64,000 nt of DNA from Streptomyces sp. NRRL S-337 (GCF_000720175.1 NZ_JOIX01000029.1:1-64000); one strand, 5' to 3'. Positions 53,627 to 63,295 are shown, counted from the first letter of the stretch. Program-made: numbers and translations. The notes: generated by a model from the sequence alone, not told the origin.

Positions 53627-54904
53627 TCATCCGCGCAGCGCAAGCGCCTGGCCCGCGACGACCAGCAGCACCTGCTCGCACTCGGCGCCGAACGACGCGT
53701 TCAGCCGCCCCAGTTCGTCGCGGAACCGGCGGCCCGCCGGCGTCGCCGGCACCACCCCCGAGCCGACCTCGTTGCTGACCGCCACCACCGGCCGCCGCGT
53801 CGCCCGCACCGCCGCCACCAGCGCGTCGGTCCGCTCCCGCAGCGCCTTTCGGCCGCCGCCCTCCCAGGTCGCGTCGTCCCACGCCCCGACCTCGTCCATG
53901 ACGTGCGTCAGCCACAGCGCCAGACAGTCGATGAGCAACGGCGAACCGCCGCCCGGCCGGTCCGCCCCGAAAGCCCCGCCGGCCCCGCCCTCCGCCAGCA
54001 GCGGCACCAGATCGCAGGTCTCGACCGTCCGCCAGCTGCTGGGCCGCCGCTCCCGGTGCAGCGAGACCCGCGCCGCCCAGTCCGCGTCGCCGTCCCGGCT
54101 GCCGCCGGTGGCGACGTACAGCACGTCCGGGAACGCCGCCAGCCGCCGCTCCGCCTCCACCGACTTCCCGCTGCGCGCCCCGCCGAGCACCAGCGTCCGG
54201 CGCGGCAGGTCCGGCACCGCGTGGTACTCGCCGACCACCAGCGAACTGCCGTCCGGCACCGCCCGCGCCCCCACCGCCGCCAGCCTGCGGTGCAGTTCGG
54301 GCCCCGGCGGCACGTCGTGGTCGAGGTGCACCGCCACCACGTCCGTCGCCGCGTCCACCGCCCCGCTCGCCCGAAGCCGCGCCAGCGCGTCCGGCCGCCC
54401 CAGCACGTCGAGCAGCACCAGGTCGTACGGGCCGTTCCCGCCGGCGCCGTCGTAGCCGCCGCCGGCGACCCCGTTCCCGTCCACCAGGCCGGCCGGTGCC
54501 GCGCCCGGCGGCAGATACAGCAGCCGCTCGCCGGCGGGCCCGGAGATCTCGTACGCGGTGCCCGGGATGTCGACCGCGAGGGCCCGGATCCGGTGCCCGT
54601 CGAGCAGTGCCAGTTCCCGGCCGTCCGCGACCCGGCCCGGGGTGGGCAGCCCGGCCGGCACCTCCATCGCCGGCCCCTCGTGCGGATGCGACAGCAGCAC
54701 CTGCCGCACGCCCGCCAGCGACTGTCCGGCGCGGGCGGCCGCGAAGGCCGGGCCCGGCGTCAGATCGATCAGCAGCGCGCCGTCGACCAGCAGCGCGGTC
54801 GCCGCCCGCGCCTCGTCGCCGACGGCGGTCGCACAGGCGGCACACGGGCAGCCGGGGCGCGGCAGCCCCAGCGGGGCCCCGGTGCCGAGGAGAGTCACAT
54901 CCAC
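53627..54904 (-). CDS. cobU: Fusion of metallo-beta-lactamase-fold domain and CobU
   Basis: This 425-aa protein has, at residues 1 to about 235, a metallo-beta-lactamase-like domain (VTLLGTGAPLGLPRPGC). Its metal motif is reduced: SHPHEG replaces HxHxDH. Residues about 240-425 are CobU, the adenosylcobinamide kinase/guanylyltransferase, with the P-loop LGGARSGKS and SNEVGSGVVPATPAGRRFRD. CobU makes adenosylcobinamide-GDP for CobS. The role of the lactamase-fold part is unknown. GTG 54904 is the start. CobT and CobS lie downstream on the same strand. Confidence 0.9.
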   Translation of the reverse strand: MDVTLLGTGAPLGLPRPGCPCAACATAVGDEARAATALLVDGALLIDLTPGPAFAAARAGQSLAGVRQVLLSHPHEGPAMEVPAGLPTPGRVADGRELALLDGHRIRALAVDIPGTAYEISGPAGERLLYLPPGAAPAGLVDGNGVAGGGYDGAGGNGPYDLVLLDVLGRPDALARLRASGAVDAATDVVAVHLDHDVPPGPELHRRLAAVGARAVPDGSSLVVGEYHAVPDLPRRTLVLGGARSGKSVEAERRLAAFPDVLYVATGGSRDGDADWAARVSLHRERRPSSWRTVETCDLVPLLAEGGAGGAFGADRPGGGSPLLIDCLALWLTHVMDEVGAWDDATWEGGGRKALRERTDALVAAVRATRRPVVAVSNEVGSGVVPATPAGRRFRDELGRLNASFGAECEQVLLVVAGQALALRG

Positions 54905-55034
54905 ACCGCGAGTTTCTCGCGTCCGCTCCCGGTGAGCGCGGCGGGGGCGGACTCGACACGGCCGTTAGGCTCTCGATCAGCACGACAGGCACGACAGCAC
55001 GACTCACGTACCCGGTGGGATCCAGGAGGCGGAC

Positions 55035-55250
55035 ATGGCGTGGACGTGGCGGTTCGAGAAGGCGGACGGTACGGAGGCGGTACCCGCCGTGGAGCCGGAG
55101 GAGTTCACGACGCAGGGCGACGCGGAATCGTGGATCGGCGAGGAGTGGAAGGCCCTCCTCGAAGGCGGCGTCGAGCAGGTCCGCCTCTTCGAGGACGGCC
55201 AGGAGATCTACCCGGCCCCGATGAGCCTGCAGGCGGCCGACGAAGACTGA
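55035..55250 (+). CDS. Small acidic conserved-looking protein
   Basis: This 71-aa acidic protein begins MAWTWRFEKADGTEA. Its composition and regular spacing of aromatics indicate a folded cytoplasmic protein. The start has GGAGG seven bases upstream. It is divergent from the cobU fusion and followed by a terminator. I recognise no characterised family. Confidence 0.75.
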   Translation: MAWTWRFEKADGTEAVPAVEPEEFTTQGDAESWIGEEWKALLEGGVEQVRLFEDGQEIYPAPMSLQAADED

Positions 55251-55271
55251 GCGGCCCGCCCGGACAGCACG

Positions 55272-55308
55272 AAGGGCCGGACCCGCCACCCGGCGGATCC
55301 GGCCCTTT
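55272..55308. terminator. Bidirectional intrinsic terminator
   Basis: AAGGGCCGGACCCGCC pairs with GGCGGATCCGGCCCTT (one mismatch, loop ACCC), with a T-run on the + strand side. It serves both converging genes. Confidence 0.85.
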
Positions 55309-55320
55309 CGTATGCCGCGA

Positions 55321-55917
55321 TTACGGCCGCTGGCCCCGCTTGACCTGCGGCTTCGGCAGCCGCAGCCGCCGCATCTGGAGCGTGCGCATGACCGCGTAGG
55401 CCTTCACGCCCTTGAGGTTCTCGTTCGGGAACTTCTCCTGCAGCCGCTTGCTCAGGCGGAACCAGATCAGGATCGAGTCCAGCACGATCAGCACGATGAT
55501 CACGAGCCACAGCAGCAGCGCGATGCTCTGGATCGACGGCACCCGGATCATGGTCAGCACCAGGATCACCACGGCCATCGGCAGGAAGAACTCCGCGACG
55601 CACCAGCGCGAGTCGACGTAGTCACGGGCGAACCGGCGCACCGGTCCCTTGTCCCGCACCGGGAGGTACCGCTCGTCGCCGTTGGCCAGCGCCTCGCGCT
55701 GCCGGGCCATATCGGCACGGCGCGCTTCACGTTGGGCCTTCGCCGCGTCCTTGCGGTTGGTGGGGGTGTGCGCACGGGCCCGGCGCTGCGACTGGGAGTC
55801 GCTGCGCTTGGGCGTCGGGCGGCCCTTGGGGGCCTGCGGGTCGCGGGGCTGCTGGGGCTGGTCCGCGGTCACCTTGGCGGGCGCGGCCTGCTCATCCTTC
55901 GAACGGCTTCGGAACAC
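55321..55917 (-). CDS. DUF3043 membrane protein
   Basis: This 198-aa actinobacterial protein has a charged N-terminal third (Lys/Arg/Gln-rich), two membrane helices at about 111-155, and a basic C-terminal tail. It matches DUF3043, of unknown function. GTG 55917 is preceded by TACTCT and then eight bases, so the mRNA would have only about two untranslated bases. The frame is open to 55968. Confidence 0.82.
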   Translation of the reverse strand: MFRSRSKDEQAAPAKVTADQPQQPRDPQAPKGRPTPKRSDSQSQRRARAHTPTNRKDAAKAQREARRADMARQREALANGDERYLPVRDKGPVRRFARDYVDSRWCVAEFFLPMAVVILVLTMIRVPSIQSIALLLWLVIIVLIVLDSILIWFRLSKRLQEKFPNENLKGVKAYAVMRTLQMRRLRLPKPQVKRGQRP

Positions 55918-56201
55918 AACACCCAAGAGTACGTGGTCGCCGCCCGGGGGCCAGGGGCCGACGGGCACGATCCGGCAACGGCACCGCCCGGAAGGCGGCG
56001 GTCACCTCCCGTCCGGCGACCCCCCGCAACCCCTTCCCTACTCCTTGCGCGGGAGAAGAGGCCGTCCCGATCGTCCTGGAGGAGGAGCGCATCCGGGCGC
56101 GAACAGTGCGGTAATGGAACCAGGGCCCGTACTGTGGGGTCTGTAGATGTGCTGGAGCCTAAGCCCGATGCAAGTCGGTCAGAAGGGGGCGCGCGAGGCC
56201 C

Positions 56202-57002
56202 ATGAGCGATGGTGTCATGAAGCGGATGGGGATGATCTTCCGCGCGAAGGCCAACAAGGCCCTGGACCGGGCCGAAGACCCGCGCGAGACCCTTGACTAC
56301 TCGTACCAGAAGCAGCTGGAGCTGCTGCAGAAGGTACGCCGCGGCGTCGCCGACGTGGCGACCTCCCGCAAGCGCCTGGAGCTGCAGCTCAACCAGCTTC
56401 AGGGCCAGTCCGCCAAGCTGGAGGACCAGGGCCGCAAGGCGCTGGCGCTCGGCCGCGAGGACCTGGCCCGCGAGGCGCTGACCCGGCGCAGCGCGCTGCA
56501 GCAGCAGGTCACGGACCTGGAGACGCAGCACCAGACGCTGCAGGGTGAGGAGGAGAAGCTCACGCTCGCCGCGCAGCGGCTGCAGGCCAAGGTCGACGCC
56601 TTCCGCACGAAGAAGGAGACGATCAAGGCGACGTACACCGCGGCCCAGGCGCAGACCCGGATCGGCGAGGCGTTCTCCGGCATCTCCGAGGAGATGGGCG
56701 ACGTCGGTCTGGCCATCCAGCGCGCGGAGGACAAGACCGCGCAGCTGCAGGCCCGGGCCGGCGCGATCGACGAGCTGATGGCGTCCGGCGCGCTGGACGA
56801 CCCGTCCGGCATGGCCAAGGACGACATCACCGCCGAGCTGGACCGGCTCTCCGGCGGCAGCGACGTCGAGCTGGAGCTGCAGCGGATGAAGGCCGAGCTC
56901 GCGGGCGGTTCGTCGGCCGGCCAGCAGGCCATCGAGAGCGGTCAGGGCGGCCAGGGCCGGCCCGCCCCGCAGCAGGACCAGCCGCGTTTCGACAAGCAGT
57001 GA
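56202..57002 (+). CDS. pspA: PspA/IM30 (ESCRT-III-like) membrane-stress protein
   Basis: This 266-aa mostly coiled-coil protein has the PspA start MKRMGMIFRAKANKALDRAEDP and YQKQLELLQKVRRGVADV. It binds stressed inner membrane and forms scaffold oligomers. The C-terminal 40 residues are Gly/Gln-rich and variable. It is followed by pspAA (64 bp) and then a histidine kinase and regulator of the LiaRS type, a common actinobacterial envelope-stress layout. Confidence 0.92.
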   Translation: MSDGVMKRMGMIFRAKANKALDRAEDPRETLDYSYQKQLELLQKVRRGVADVATSRKRLELQLNQLQGQSAKLEDQGRKALALGREDLAREALTRRSALQQQVTDLETQHQTLQGEEEKLTLAAQRLQAKVDAFRTKKETIKATYTAAQAQTRIGEAFSGISEEMGDVGLAIQRAEDKTAQLQARAGAIDELMASGALDDPSGMAKDDITAELDRLSGGSDVELELQRMKAELAGGSSAGQQAIESGQGGQGRPAPQQDQPRFDKQ

Positions 57003-57066
57003 CGAGCGGCGGCGGTTAGCCTCGCAGGGATCGCGAGACCGTCGGAGCGGACCAAGGGAGACCGTC

Positions 57067-57345
57067 GTGATCGTACGGATCATGGGGGAGGGCCAGGTGA
57101 AGCTGGACGATGCCCACTTCATCGAGCTCAACAAGCTGGACGACGAACTGCTCGAAGAGATGGAGAGCGGCGACGAGGCCGGCTTCCGGCGCACGCTCGG
57201 CGCTCTCCTGGACTCGGTGCGCCGTATGGGCACCCCGCTCCCCGACGACGCCCTCGAACCGTCGGAACTGATCCTGCCGTCCCCCGACGCCACGCTCGCC
57301 GAGGTCCGGGAGATGCTCAGCGACGACGGCCTGATCCCGGGCTGA
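57067..57345 (+). CDS. PspA-associated protein PspAA
   Basis: This 92-aa acidic protein starts MIVRIMGEGQVKLDDAHF and contains LNKLDDELLEEMESGDEAGF, matching the small PspAA family found next to pspA in Actinobacteria. It probably binds or modulates PspA. The GTG start lies 64 bp after pspA, and the two are likely co-transcribed. Confidence 0.9.
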   Translation: MIVRIMGEGQVKLDDAHFIELNKLDDELLEEMESGDEAGFRRTLGALLDSVRRMGTPLPDDALEPSELILPSPDATLAEVREMLSDDGLIPG

Positions 57346-57430
57346 ACCCGCCGCCGGACGGCCACCCGGCCGTCCGCGCCCGTGCGGCCGGCCGCCACCG
57401 GCCGCTCCTTTCCAGTGCACCGGCACCCGG

Positions 57431-57472
57431 CGCCCCGGTCCCCAGCGGACCGGGGCGCTACCGTTTGCTGTT
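57431..57472 (+). promoter_or_regulatory. Hairpin adjoining a near-leaderless promoter of the sensor kinase
   Basis: CGCCCCGGTCC/GGACCGGGGCG (57431-57457, loop CCAGC) is a perfect 11-bp stem. It is directly followed by a TACCGT -10 element (57459-57464) eight bases before GTG 57473. The hairpin may end pspAA transcripts; because it occupies the -35 region, both functions would interact. Confidence 0.55.
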
Positions 57473-58774
57473 GTGAGTCTCCTCGACCCCCGACCGGACG
57501 CGGCCCGCGCCGGCCGCTTCGCCTGGTGCCGGGCGCATCCGCGCGCGTTCGACGCGGCCCTGGCGGTGGCCGTCTTCGGCTGCATCCTGTTCGGGGCGGT
57601 GGCCGACCCGCACCGCGTCCACGGACCGCGCATCGTCCCGCACGAGCTGACCGCCACCACCGTGGTGCTGGCCGCGCTGGCCTGCGCCCCGCTCGTGTGG
57701 CGCCGCCGGCTGCCGCGTTCGGTCCTGGCGGCCACCGGCACGCTCACCCTCGTCGAACTGGTCGCCGGCGCGAGCAGTCCGCGCGCCCCGGTGGCGGTCG
57801 CCGCGGTGATCGCCCTCTACACCGTCGCCTCCCGTACCGACCGCCCCACCACCTGGCGGATCGGCGCCCTCACCGTCGTCGTCCTGACCGCCTCCGCGAT
57901 GCTCTACGGCCCCCGCCCCTGGTACGCCCAGGAGAACCTCGGGATCTTCGCCTGGACCGGTATGGCGGCCGCCGCGGGTGACGCGGTCCGCAGCCGCCGG
58001 GCCTTCGTCGACGCCATCCGGGAACGGGCCGAACGGGCCGAGCGCACCCGCGAGGAGGAGGCCCGCCGCCGGGTCGCCGAGGAACGGCTGCGCATCGCCC
58101 GGGAGCTGCACGACGTCGTCGCCCACCACATCGCCCTGGTCAACGTCCAGGCCGGGGTCGCCTCGCACGTCATGGACAACCGCCCCGACCAGGCCAAGCA
58201 GGCCCTCGCACACGTCCGGGAGGCGTCCCGTTCGGCGCTGGAGGAACTCCGCGCCACGGTCGGCCTGTTGCGGCAGTCCGACGACCCGAGGGCACCGACC
58301 GAGCCCGCGCCCGGCCTCGGCGTGCTCGACCAGCTCGTCGACGGATTCGTCCGCGCCGGGCTCCCGGTGGAGCTGGAGGTGCCCGAGGCCCCCGGTCCGC
58401 TGCCCGCCTCCGTCGACCTCACCGCCTACCGCGTGGTCCAGGAGGCGCTGACCAACGTCCACAAACACGCCGGGGAGGGCGCCCGGGCCACCATCCGGAT
58501 CGCGTACCACGCCTCCGCGCTGACCGTGACCGTCCTCGACGACGGCGCGGGCACGGCCGGAGTACCGGGCCAGCGGGCCGCCGACCGGTCCGGCCCGCCG
58601 ACCGGGGGCACCGACGGGCCGGAGGAGAACGGCGGCGGCCACGGCCTGATCGGCATGCGCGAGCGGGTCTACGCGCTGGGCGGCACGATCGTGACCGGCC
58701 CGCGCGCGGCCGGCGGCTTCCAGGTGCGGGTCACCCTTCCACTGCAGACCGTCCGTACGGGGGAGACGACATGA
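57473..58774 (+). CDS. Sensor histidine kinase (NarL/LiaS type)
   Basis: This 433-aa membrane kinase has about five N-terminal helices (about 28-170) with short loops. A HisKA_3 dimerisation domain contains the phosphorylated His in RIARELHDVVAHHIALV, and a HATPase domain contains VVQEALTNVHKHA and VLDDGAG. The lack of a large outer domain suggests sensing within the membrane, as for LiaS/DesK. The response regulator overlaps by 4 bp. Being next to pspA suggests envelope stress as the signal. Confidence 0.92.
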   Translation: MSLLDPRPDAARAGRFAWCRAHPRAFDAALAVAVFGCILFGAVADPHRVHGPRIVPHELTATTVVLAALACAPLVWRRRLPRSVLAATGTLTLVELVAGASSPRAPVAVAAVIALYTVASRTDRPTTWRIGALTVVVLTASAMLYGPRPWYAQENLGIFAWTGMAAAAGDAVRSRRAFVDAIRERAERAERTREEEARRRVAEERLRIARELHDVVAHHIALVNVQAGVASHVMDNRPDQAKQALAHVREASRSALEELRATVGLLRQSDDPRAPTEPAPGLGVLDQLVDGFVRAGLPVELEVPEAPGPLPASVDLTAYRVVQEALTNVHKHAGEGARATIRIAYHASALTVTVLDDGAGTAGVPGQRAADRSGPPTGGTDGPEENGGGHGLIGMRERVYALGGTIVTGPRAAGGFQVRVTLPLQTVRTGETT

Positions 58775-59457
58775 CGATCAAGGTGCTGCTGGCCGACGAC
58801 CAGGCGCTGCTGCGCAGCGCGTTCCGCGTGCTGGTCGATTCCGAACCGGACATGCGGGTGGTGGGGGAGGCCTCCGACGGCGCGCAGGCCTACGAACTGA
58901 CCAAGGCCGAGCGGCCCGACGTCGTCCTGATGGACATCCGGATGCCCGGCGTGGACGGGCTGGCCGCCACCCGCATGATCAGCGAGGACCCGGACCTCAC
59001 CGACGTCCGGGTGGTCATCCTGACCACCTTCGAGGTCGACGACTACGTGGTCCAGTCGCTGCGCAACGGCGCCAGCGGCTTCCTCGGCAAGGGCGCCGAA
59101 CCGGACGAGATGCTCGGCGCGATCCGGATCGCGGCGGGCGGTGAGGCGCTGCTGTCGCCCGCGGCGACCAAGGGCCTGATCGCCAAGTTCCTGGCCCAGG
59201 GCAGCGGTCCGGGCGACGGCGGGCCCGACGGCCCGGGCGCGGAGCGGCTGACGACGCTGACCGGCCGGGAGCGCGAGGTACTCGTCCTGGTGGCCGGCGG
59301 ACTGTCCAACGACGAGATCGGCGAACAGCTCGCGGTCAGCCCGCTCACGGTCAAGACGCACGTCAACCGGGCGATGGCCAAGCTCGGGGCGCGCGACCGC
59401 GCACAGCTGGTCGTCATCGCCTACGAATCGGGCCTCGTACGCCCACGGGTGCAGTAG
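58771..59457 (+). CDS. NarL/FixJ-type response regulator
   Basis: This 228-aa protein has a receiver domain with acidic pocket DD9-10, phosphoacceptor D55 in VVLMDIRMPGVDG, and K105-type Lys in GASGFLGKGAEPDE. A LuxR-type HTH follows (LTGREREVLVLVAGGLSNDE, then VSPLTVKTHVNRAMAKL). It overlaps the kinase gene (ATGA) and is its obvious partner. Probable targets are pspA and envelope genes. Confidence 0.94.
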   Translation: MTIKVLLADDQALLRSAFRVLVDSEPDMRVVGEASDGAQAYELTKAERPDVVLMDIRMPGVDGLAATRMISEDPDLTDVRVVILTTFEVDDYVVQSLRNGASGFLGKGAEPDEMLGAIRIAAGGEALLSPAATKGLIAKFLAQGSGPGDGGPDGPGAERLTTLTGREREVLVLVAGGLSNDEIGEQLAVSPLTVKTHVNRAMAKLGARDRAQLVVIAYESGLVRPRVQ

Positions 59458-59657
59458 AGGGGGAGCGGCCCGTACTCCGAACGCGGTACGGGCCCCGGGA
59501 CGGAAACCGACCTGCGAGCGAGGAAAACCGGCCTGGTCATGGCCGAAGGTGTAAGTGGGCCCGCAACGGGCCCCTGCCGTCGGCCCTGACGAAGGCGCCT
59601 GCCCGCGCCCGGCCCGGCCGACCGTCCCGCCTTCAGAACAGAAGAGAGACCCCACCC

Positions 59658-62600
59658 ATGTCCTGGCTGTCCCGGCTCAGCCTCGTACAACGGGGCCTGA
59701 TAGCGCTGATGTCGATCGTCGCGATCGCCTTCGGCGCCATCGCGATACCCCAGCTCAAGCAGCAGCTCCTGCCCTCCATCGAACTCCCGATGGTCTCCGT
59801 GCTCGCGCCGTACCAGGGCGCCTCGCCCGATGTCGTCGAGAAGCAGGTGATCGAGCCGCTGGAGGACGGTGTCCAGGCCGTCGACGGCATCAAGAGCGTC
59901 ACCTCGACCTCCAGCGAGGGCTCGGGCGTCATCATGGCCCAGTTCGACTACGGCAATGACGTCAAGCGCCTGGTCGCCGACGTCCAGCAGGCCGTCAACC
60001 GGGCCCGGGCCAAGCTCCCCAAGGACGTCGACCCGCAGGTCGTGGCCGGCTCGACGGACGACATCCCCACCGTCGTCCTCGCCGTCTCTTCTTCCAAGAA
60101 GGATCAGCAGACCCTCGCCGACCAGCTCAACCGCGGCGTGGTCCCGGACCTGAAGAACATCGACGGGGTCAGCCAGGTCACCGTCAGCGGCGTCCAGGAC
60201 CGGATCGTCGCGGTCACCCCCGACGACAAGAAGCTCGCCGCCGCCGGGCTGACCGCGCAGGCGCTCGGACAGGCGCTGGAGGCCGGCGGCACGTCCGTGC
60301 CGGCCGGTTCGTTCGCCGAGCACGGCCAGAGCAGGACGGTCCAGGTCGGCGCCGGCTTCACCTCCGTCGCGCAGATCAAGGACCTGACCGTCCCGCCGGC
60401 CGCGGGCGCCGGTGGGGCCGCGGGCGGCCCGTCCGCGGGCAAGGCGGTCCGGCTCGGCGACGTCGCCACCGTCAAGGAGGAGCCGGCCGCGCCGACCTCG
60501 CTGACCCGCACCAACGGCAAGCCCAGCCTCGCCGTCATGGTGACGATGGACCAGGACGGCAGCGCGGTCGCGATCTCCGACGCGGTCAAGGACCGGCTCC
60601 CGAAGATCCGTCAGGACCTCGGCGAGGGCACCGCCGTCACGGTCGTCTCCGACCAGGGCCCGGCGGTCTCCAAGTCCATCGAGTCGCTGACCACCGAGGG
60701 CATGCTCGGCCTGGCCATGGCCGTCATCGTCATCCTGGTCTTCCTGCTCAGCCTGCGCTCGACGCTGGTCACCGCGGTCTCCATCCCGCTCTCGGTCGTC
60801 ATCACCCTGATCGTGCTGTGGACCGGTGACCTGTCCCTGAACATGCTCACCCTCGGCGCGCTCACCATCGCGATCGGCCGGGTCGTCGACGACTCCATCG
60901 TCGTCCTGGAGAACATCAAGCGGCACCTGGGCTACGGCGAGGAGCGCCGCGAGGCCATCCTCTCCGCGGTCAAGGAGGTCTCCGGCGCGATCACCTCCTC
61001 GACCCTCACCACCGTCGCGGTGTTCCTCCCGATCGGCGTGGTCGGCGGCATGGTCGGCGCGCTCTTCGGCTCGTTCTCGCTGACCGTCACCGTCGCGCTG
61101 CTCTCCTCGCTGATCGTCTCCCTCACGGTCGTCCCGGTCCTGTCGTACTGGTTCCTGCGCGCCCCGGAGATCCCCGAGGGCACCACGGCGGACGAACTGC
61201 GCCGCCAGGCCGAGGAGAAGGAGACCCGCAGCGCCCTGCAGCGGCTCTACGTCCCGGTCCTGCGGTTCGCCACCCGCCGCCGGCTCACCAGCCTGGCCAT
61301 CGCGGTCGTCGTCCTGATCGGCACGTTCGCCATGGGCCCGCTGCTGAAGACCAACTTCTTCGACCAGGGCGACCAGGACACCCTGACCGTCAAGCAGGAG
61401 CTCAAGCCCGGCACCAGCCTCGGCGCGTCCGACACCCAGGCGAAGAAGGTCGAGAAGCTGCTCGCGGCCGACGACGACATCGCCGACTACCAGGTCACCG
61501 TCGGCTCCTCCGGCTTCATGGCGGCCTTCGGCGGCGGCACCGGCGCCAACCAGGCGTCCTACCAGGTCAAGCTGAAGGACTCGGCGGACTCCGGCAAGGT
61601 CACCGACCACCTGCGCACGGAGCTCGACAAACTCGGCCCGGCCATCGGCGACACCACGATCACCGCGGGCGGCGGCTTCGGCAACCAGGACCTCAGCGTG
61701 GTCGTCAAGGCCGGCGACGCCGACGTGCTGAAGCGGGCCAGCGAGCAGGTCCGCACGGCCGTCGCCGGGCTCGACCACGTCACCGACGTCCAGAGCGACC
61801 TCGCGCAGAGCGTGCCGCGGATCTCCGTCACTCCCAACGCCAAGGCCGCCGCGGCCGGTTACAACCAGACCACGCTCGGCGGCGCCGTCGCCCAGGCGGT
61901 CCGCGGCACCACCACCGGCACGGCCGTCCTGGACAACACCGAGCGGGACATCGTCATCAAGGCGGCCCACCCGGCCACCACCGAGGCCCAGTTGAAGAAG
62001 CTGGCGATCCCGACCCCGGCCGGCCGGGTGCCGCTCGGCACCCTCGCCACGGTCAAGACCGTGCCCGGCCCGGTCCAGATGACCCGGATCGACGGGGCCC
62101 GCTCGGCGACCATCACCGCCAAGCCGACCGGCGACAACACCGGCGCGGTCAGCACCGAGCTGCAGACCAAGATCAACGGCCTGAAGCTGCCGAAGGGCGC
62201 GACCGCCACCATCGGCGGCGTCTCCCAGGACCAGTCCGACGCGTTCTCCTCGCTCGGCCTGGCCATGCTGGCCGCCATCGCCATCGTCTTCATGCTGCTG
62301 GTCGGCACCTTCCGGTCGCTGATCCAGCCGCTGATCCTGCTGGTCTCCATCCCGTTCGCGGCCACCGGCGCGGTCGGCCTGCTCATCGCCACCGGCACCC
62401 CGCTGGGCGTCCCGGCGATGATCGGCATGCTGATGCTGATCGGCATCGTGGTCACCAACGCCATCGTGCTGATCGACCTGATCAACCAGTACCGGGCTCA
62501 GGGCTACGGCGTCGTCGAGGCGGTCGTCGAGGGCGGCCGGCACCGGCTCCGCCCGATTCTGATGACCGCCCTGGCCACGATCATGGCGCTGCTGCCGATG

Positions 62601-62831
62601 GCCGCGTCCATCACCGGCGACGGGGGCTTCATCTCCCAGCCGCTGGCCGTGGTCGTGATCGGCGGCCTGATCAGCTCCACCCTGCTCACCCTCCTCCTCG
62701 TCCCGACGCTCTACGCGATGATCGAACTCCGCAAGGAACGCCGGACGAAGAAGAAGGCCGCCAAGCGGGCCGAGAAGGCCGGCACCCCGGCCGACGAGAC
62801 CGAACCCACCCCGGAGCCCGCGAGCGTCTGA
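59658..62831 (+). CDS. RND family efflux permease (AcrB/HAE-1-like)
   Basis: This 1057-aa inner-membrane transporter has 12 helices and two large outer loops. The N-terminus MSWLSRLSLVQRGLIALM and QLLPSIELPMVSVLAPYQGA are typical. Helix 4 carries the proton-relay acidic pair in RVVDDSIVVLENI. Gram-positive members work without the TolC/AcrA partners; none is encoded nearby. The C-terminus is Lys/Glu-rich. It lies 200 bp after the response regulator and may be one of its targets. The substrate cannot be predicted. Confidence 0.93.
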   Translation: MSWLSRLSLVQRGLIALMSIVAIAFGAIAIPQLKQQLLPSIELPMVSVLAPYQGASPDVVEKQVIEPLEDGVQAVDGIKSVTSTSSEGSGVIMAQFDYGNDVKRLVADVQQAVNRARAKLPKDVDPQVVAGSTDDIPTVVLAVSSSKKDQQTLADQLNRGVVPDLKNIDGVSQVTVSGVQDRIVAVTPDDKKLAAAGLTAQALGQALEAGGTSVPAGSFAEHGQSRTVQVGAGFTSVAQIKDLTVPPAAGAGGAAGGPSAGKAVRLGDVATVKEEPAAPTSLTRTNGKPSLAVMVTMDQDGSAVAISDAVKDRLPKIRQDLGEGTAVTVVSDQGPAVSKSIESLTTEGMLGLAMAVIVILVFLLSLRSTLVTAVSIPLSVVITLIVLWTGDLSLNMLTLGALTIAIGRVVDDSIVVLENIKRHLGYGEERREAILSAVKEVSGAITSSTLTTVAVFLPIGVVGGMVGALFGSFSLTVTVALLSSLIVSLTVVPVLSYWFLRAPEIPEGTTADELRRQAEEKETRSALQRLYVPVLRFATRRRLTSLAIAVVVLIGTFAMGPLLKTNFFDQGDQDTLTVKQELKPGTSLGASDTQAKKVEKLLAADDDIADYQVTVGSSGFMAAFGGGTGANQASYQVKLKDSADSGKVTDHLRTELDKLGPAIGDTTITAGGGFGNQDLSVVVKAGDADVLKRASEQVRTAVAGLDHVTDVQSDLAQSVPRISVTPNAKAAAAGYNQTTLGGAVAQAVRGTTTGTAVLDNTERDIVIKAAHPATTEAQLKKLAIPTPAGRVPLGTLATVKTVPGPVQMTRIDGARSATITAKPTGDNTGAVSTELQTKINGLKLPKGATATIGGVSQDQSDAFSSLGLAMLAAIAIVFMLLVGTFRSLIQPLILLVSIPFAATGAVGLLIATGTPLGVPAMIGMLMLIGIVVTNAIVLIDLINQYRAQGYGVVEAVVEGGRHRLRPILMTALATIMALLPMAASITGDGGFISQPLAVVVIGGLISSTLLTLLLVPTLYAMIELRKERRTKKKAAKRAEKAGTPADETEPTPEPASV

Positions 62832-62851
62832 CCACCCCCACCCTCCCGAAC

Positions 62852-62888
62852 GAAGCCCCCGCTGCCACACCGGCCGCGGGGGCTTCGT
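62852..62888 (+). terminator. Terminator after the RND gene
   Basis: CGAAGCCCCCGC and GCGGGGGCTTCG form a perfect 12-bp stem with a 13-base loop, 20 bp after the stop. Confidence 0.8.
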
Positions 62889-63025
62889 ACGTCCCCCACC
62901 CTCCCCGTATGGCGCAATCGCGCGATACCGCCGGTAGCGCACCGTGTTCAATTCAATTCCCTGGGTGCTATCCTCGTCGCCTCAGAGAGCTGAGTAACCG
63001 TCAATTTGCCTAATGGGGAGGCAAG

Positions 63026-63295
63026 ATGGGGAAAAGGTGGGTGGCCGAACCCTCGGCGTCCTTAACGCGGCGGCTCGGTAAGTCGTCGCATGAACTGGGG
63101 CAGACATCCGGAAATTCCAGCTGTCCTGATATCTGGGAGCTGGACAACGGTGACGTCGCTGTCATCGGGACCGATCTGACCACGTCGTACGAGGGCCGGC
63201 TGCCCGACGGGGTGAGTGTCGACCCCGGTGAGCGGCTGGTCATCATCCCCAGGGCGACCATCGTCGCGGCCAAGGTGGACATCCCGGATGAGTAG
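63026..63295 (+). CDS. Small protein upstream of the DUF6879 gene
   Basis: This 89-aa protein has a compact core ELDNGDVAVIGTDLTTSYEG and GERLVIIPRATIVAAKVDIP. GGGGAGG precedes the ATG. It overlaps the DUF6879 gene by 8 bp (ATGAGTAG). Pairs of this kind, a small protein and a DUF6879 protein, recur in Streptomyces near regulators. The function is unknown. Confidence 0.8.
   Translation: MGKRWVAEPSASLTRRLGKSSHELGQTSGNSSCPDIWELDNGDVAVIGTDLTTSYEGRLPDGVSVDPGERLVIIPRATIVAAKVDIPDE

Noticed and set aside
54905..55034. Cobalamin riboswitch upstream of the cobU fusion
   Set aside because: Only 130 bp to the divergent gene and no B12-box-like sequence (GCCACTG context) was seen; likewise none before cobS or cobT.
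51887..55399. 1170-codon forward frame opposite cobT and the cobU fusion
   Set aside because: Low-complexity His/Arg/Pro product; the minus-strand genes carry catalytic motifs.
59421..62951. Very long reverse open frame opposite the RND gene
   Set aside because: The RND protein has full motifs and a standard length; the antisense product is Asp/Arg/Gly-rich noise.
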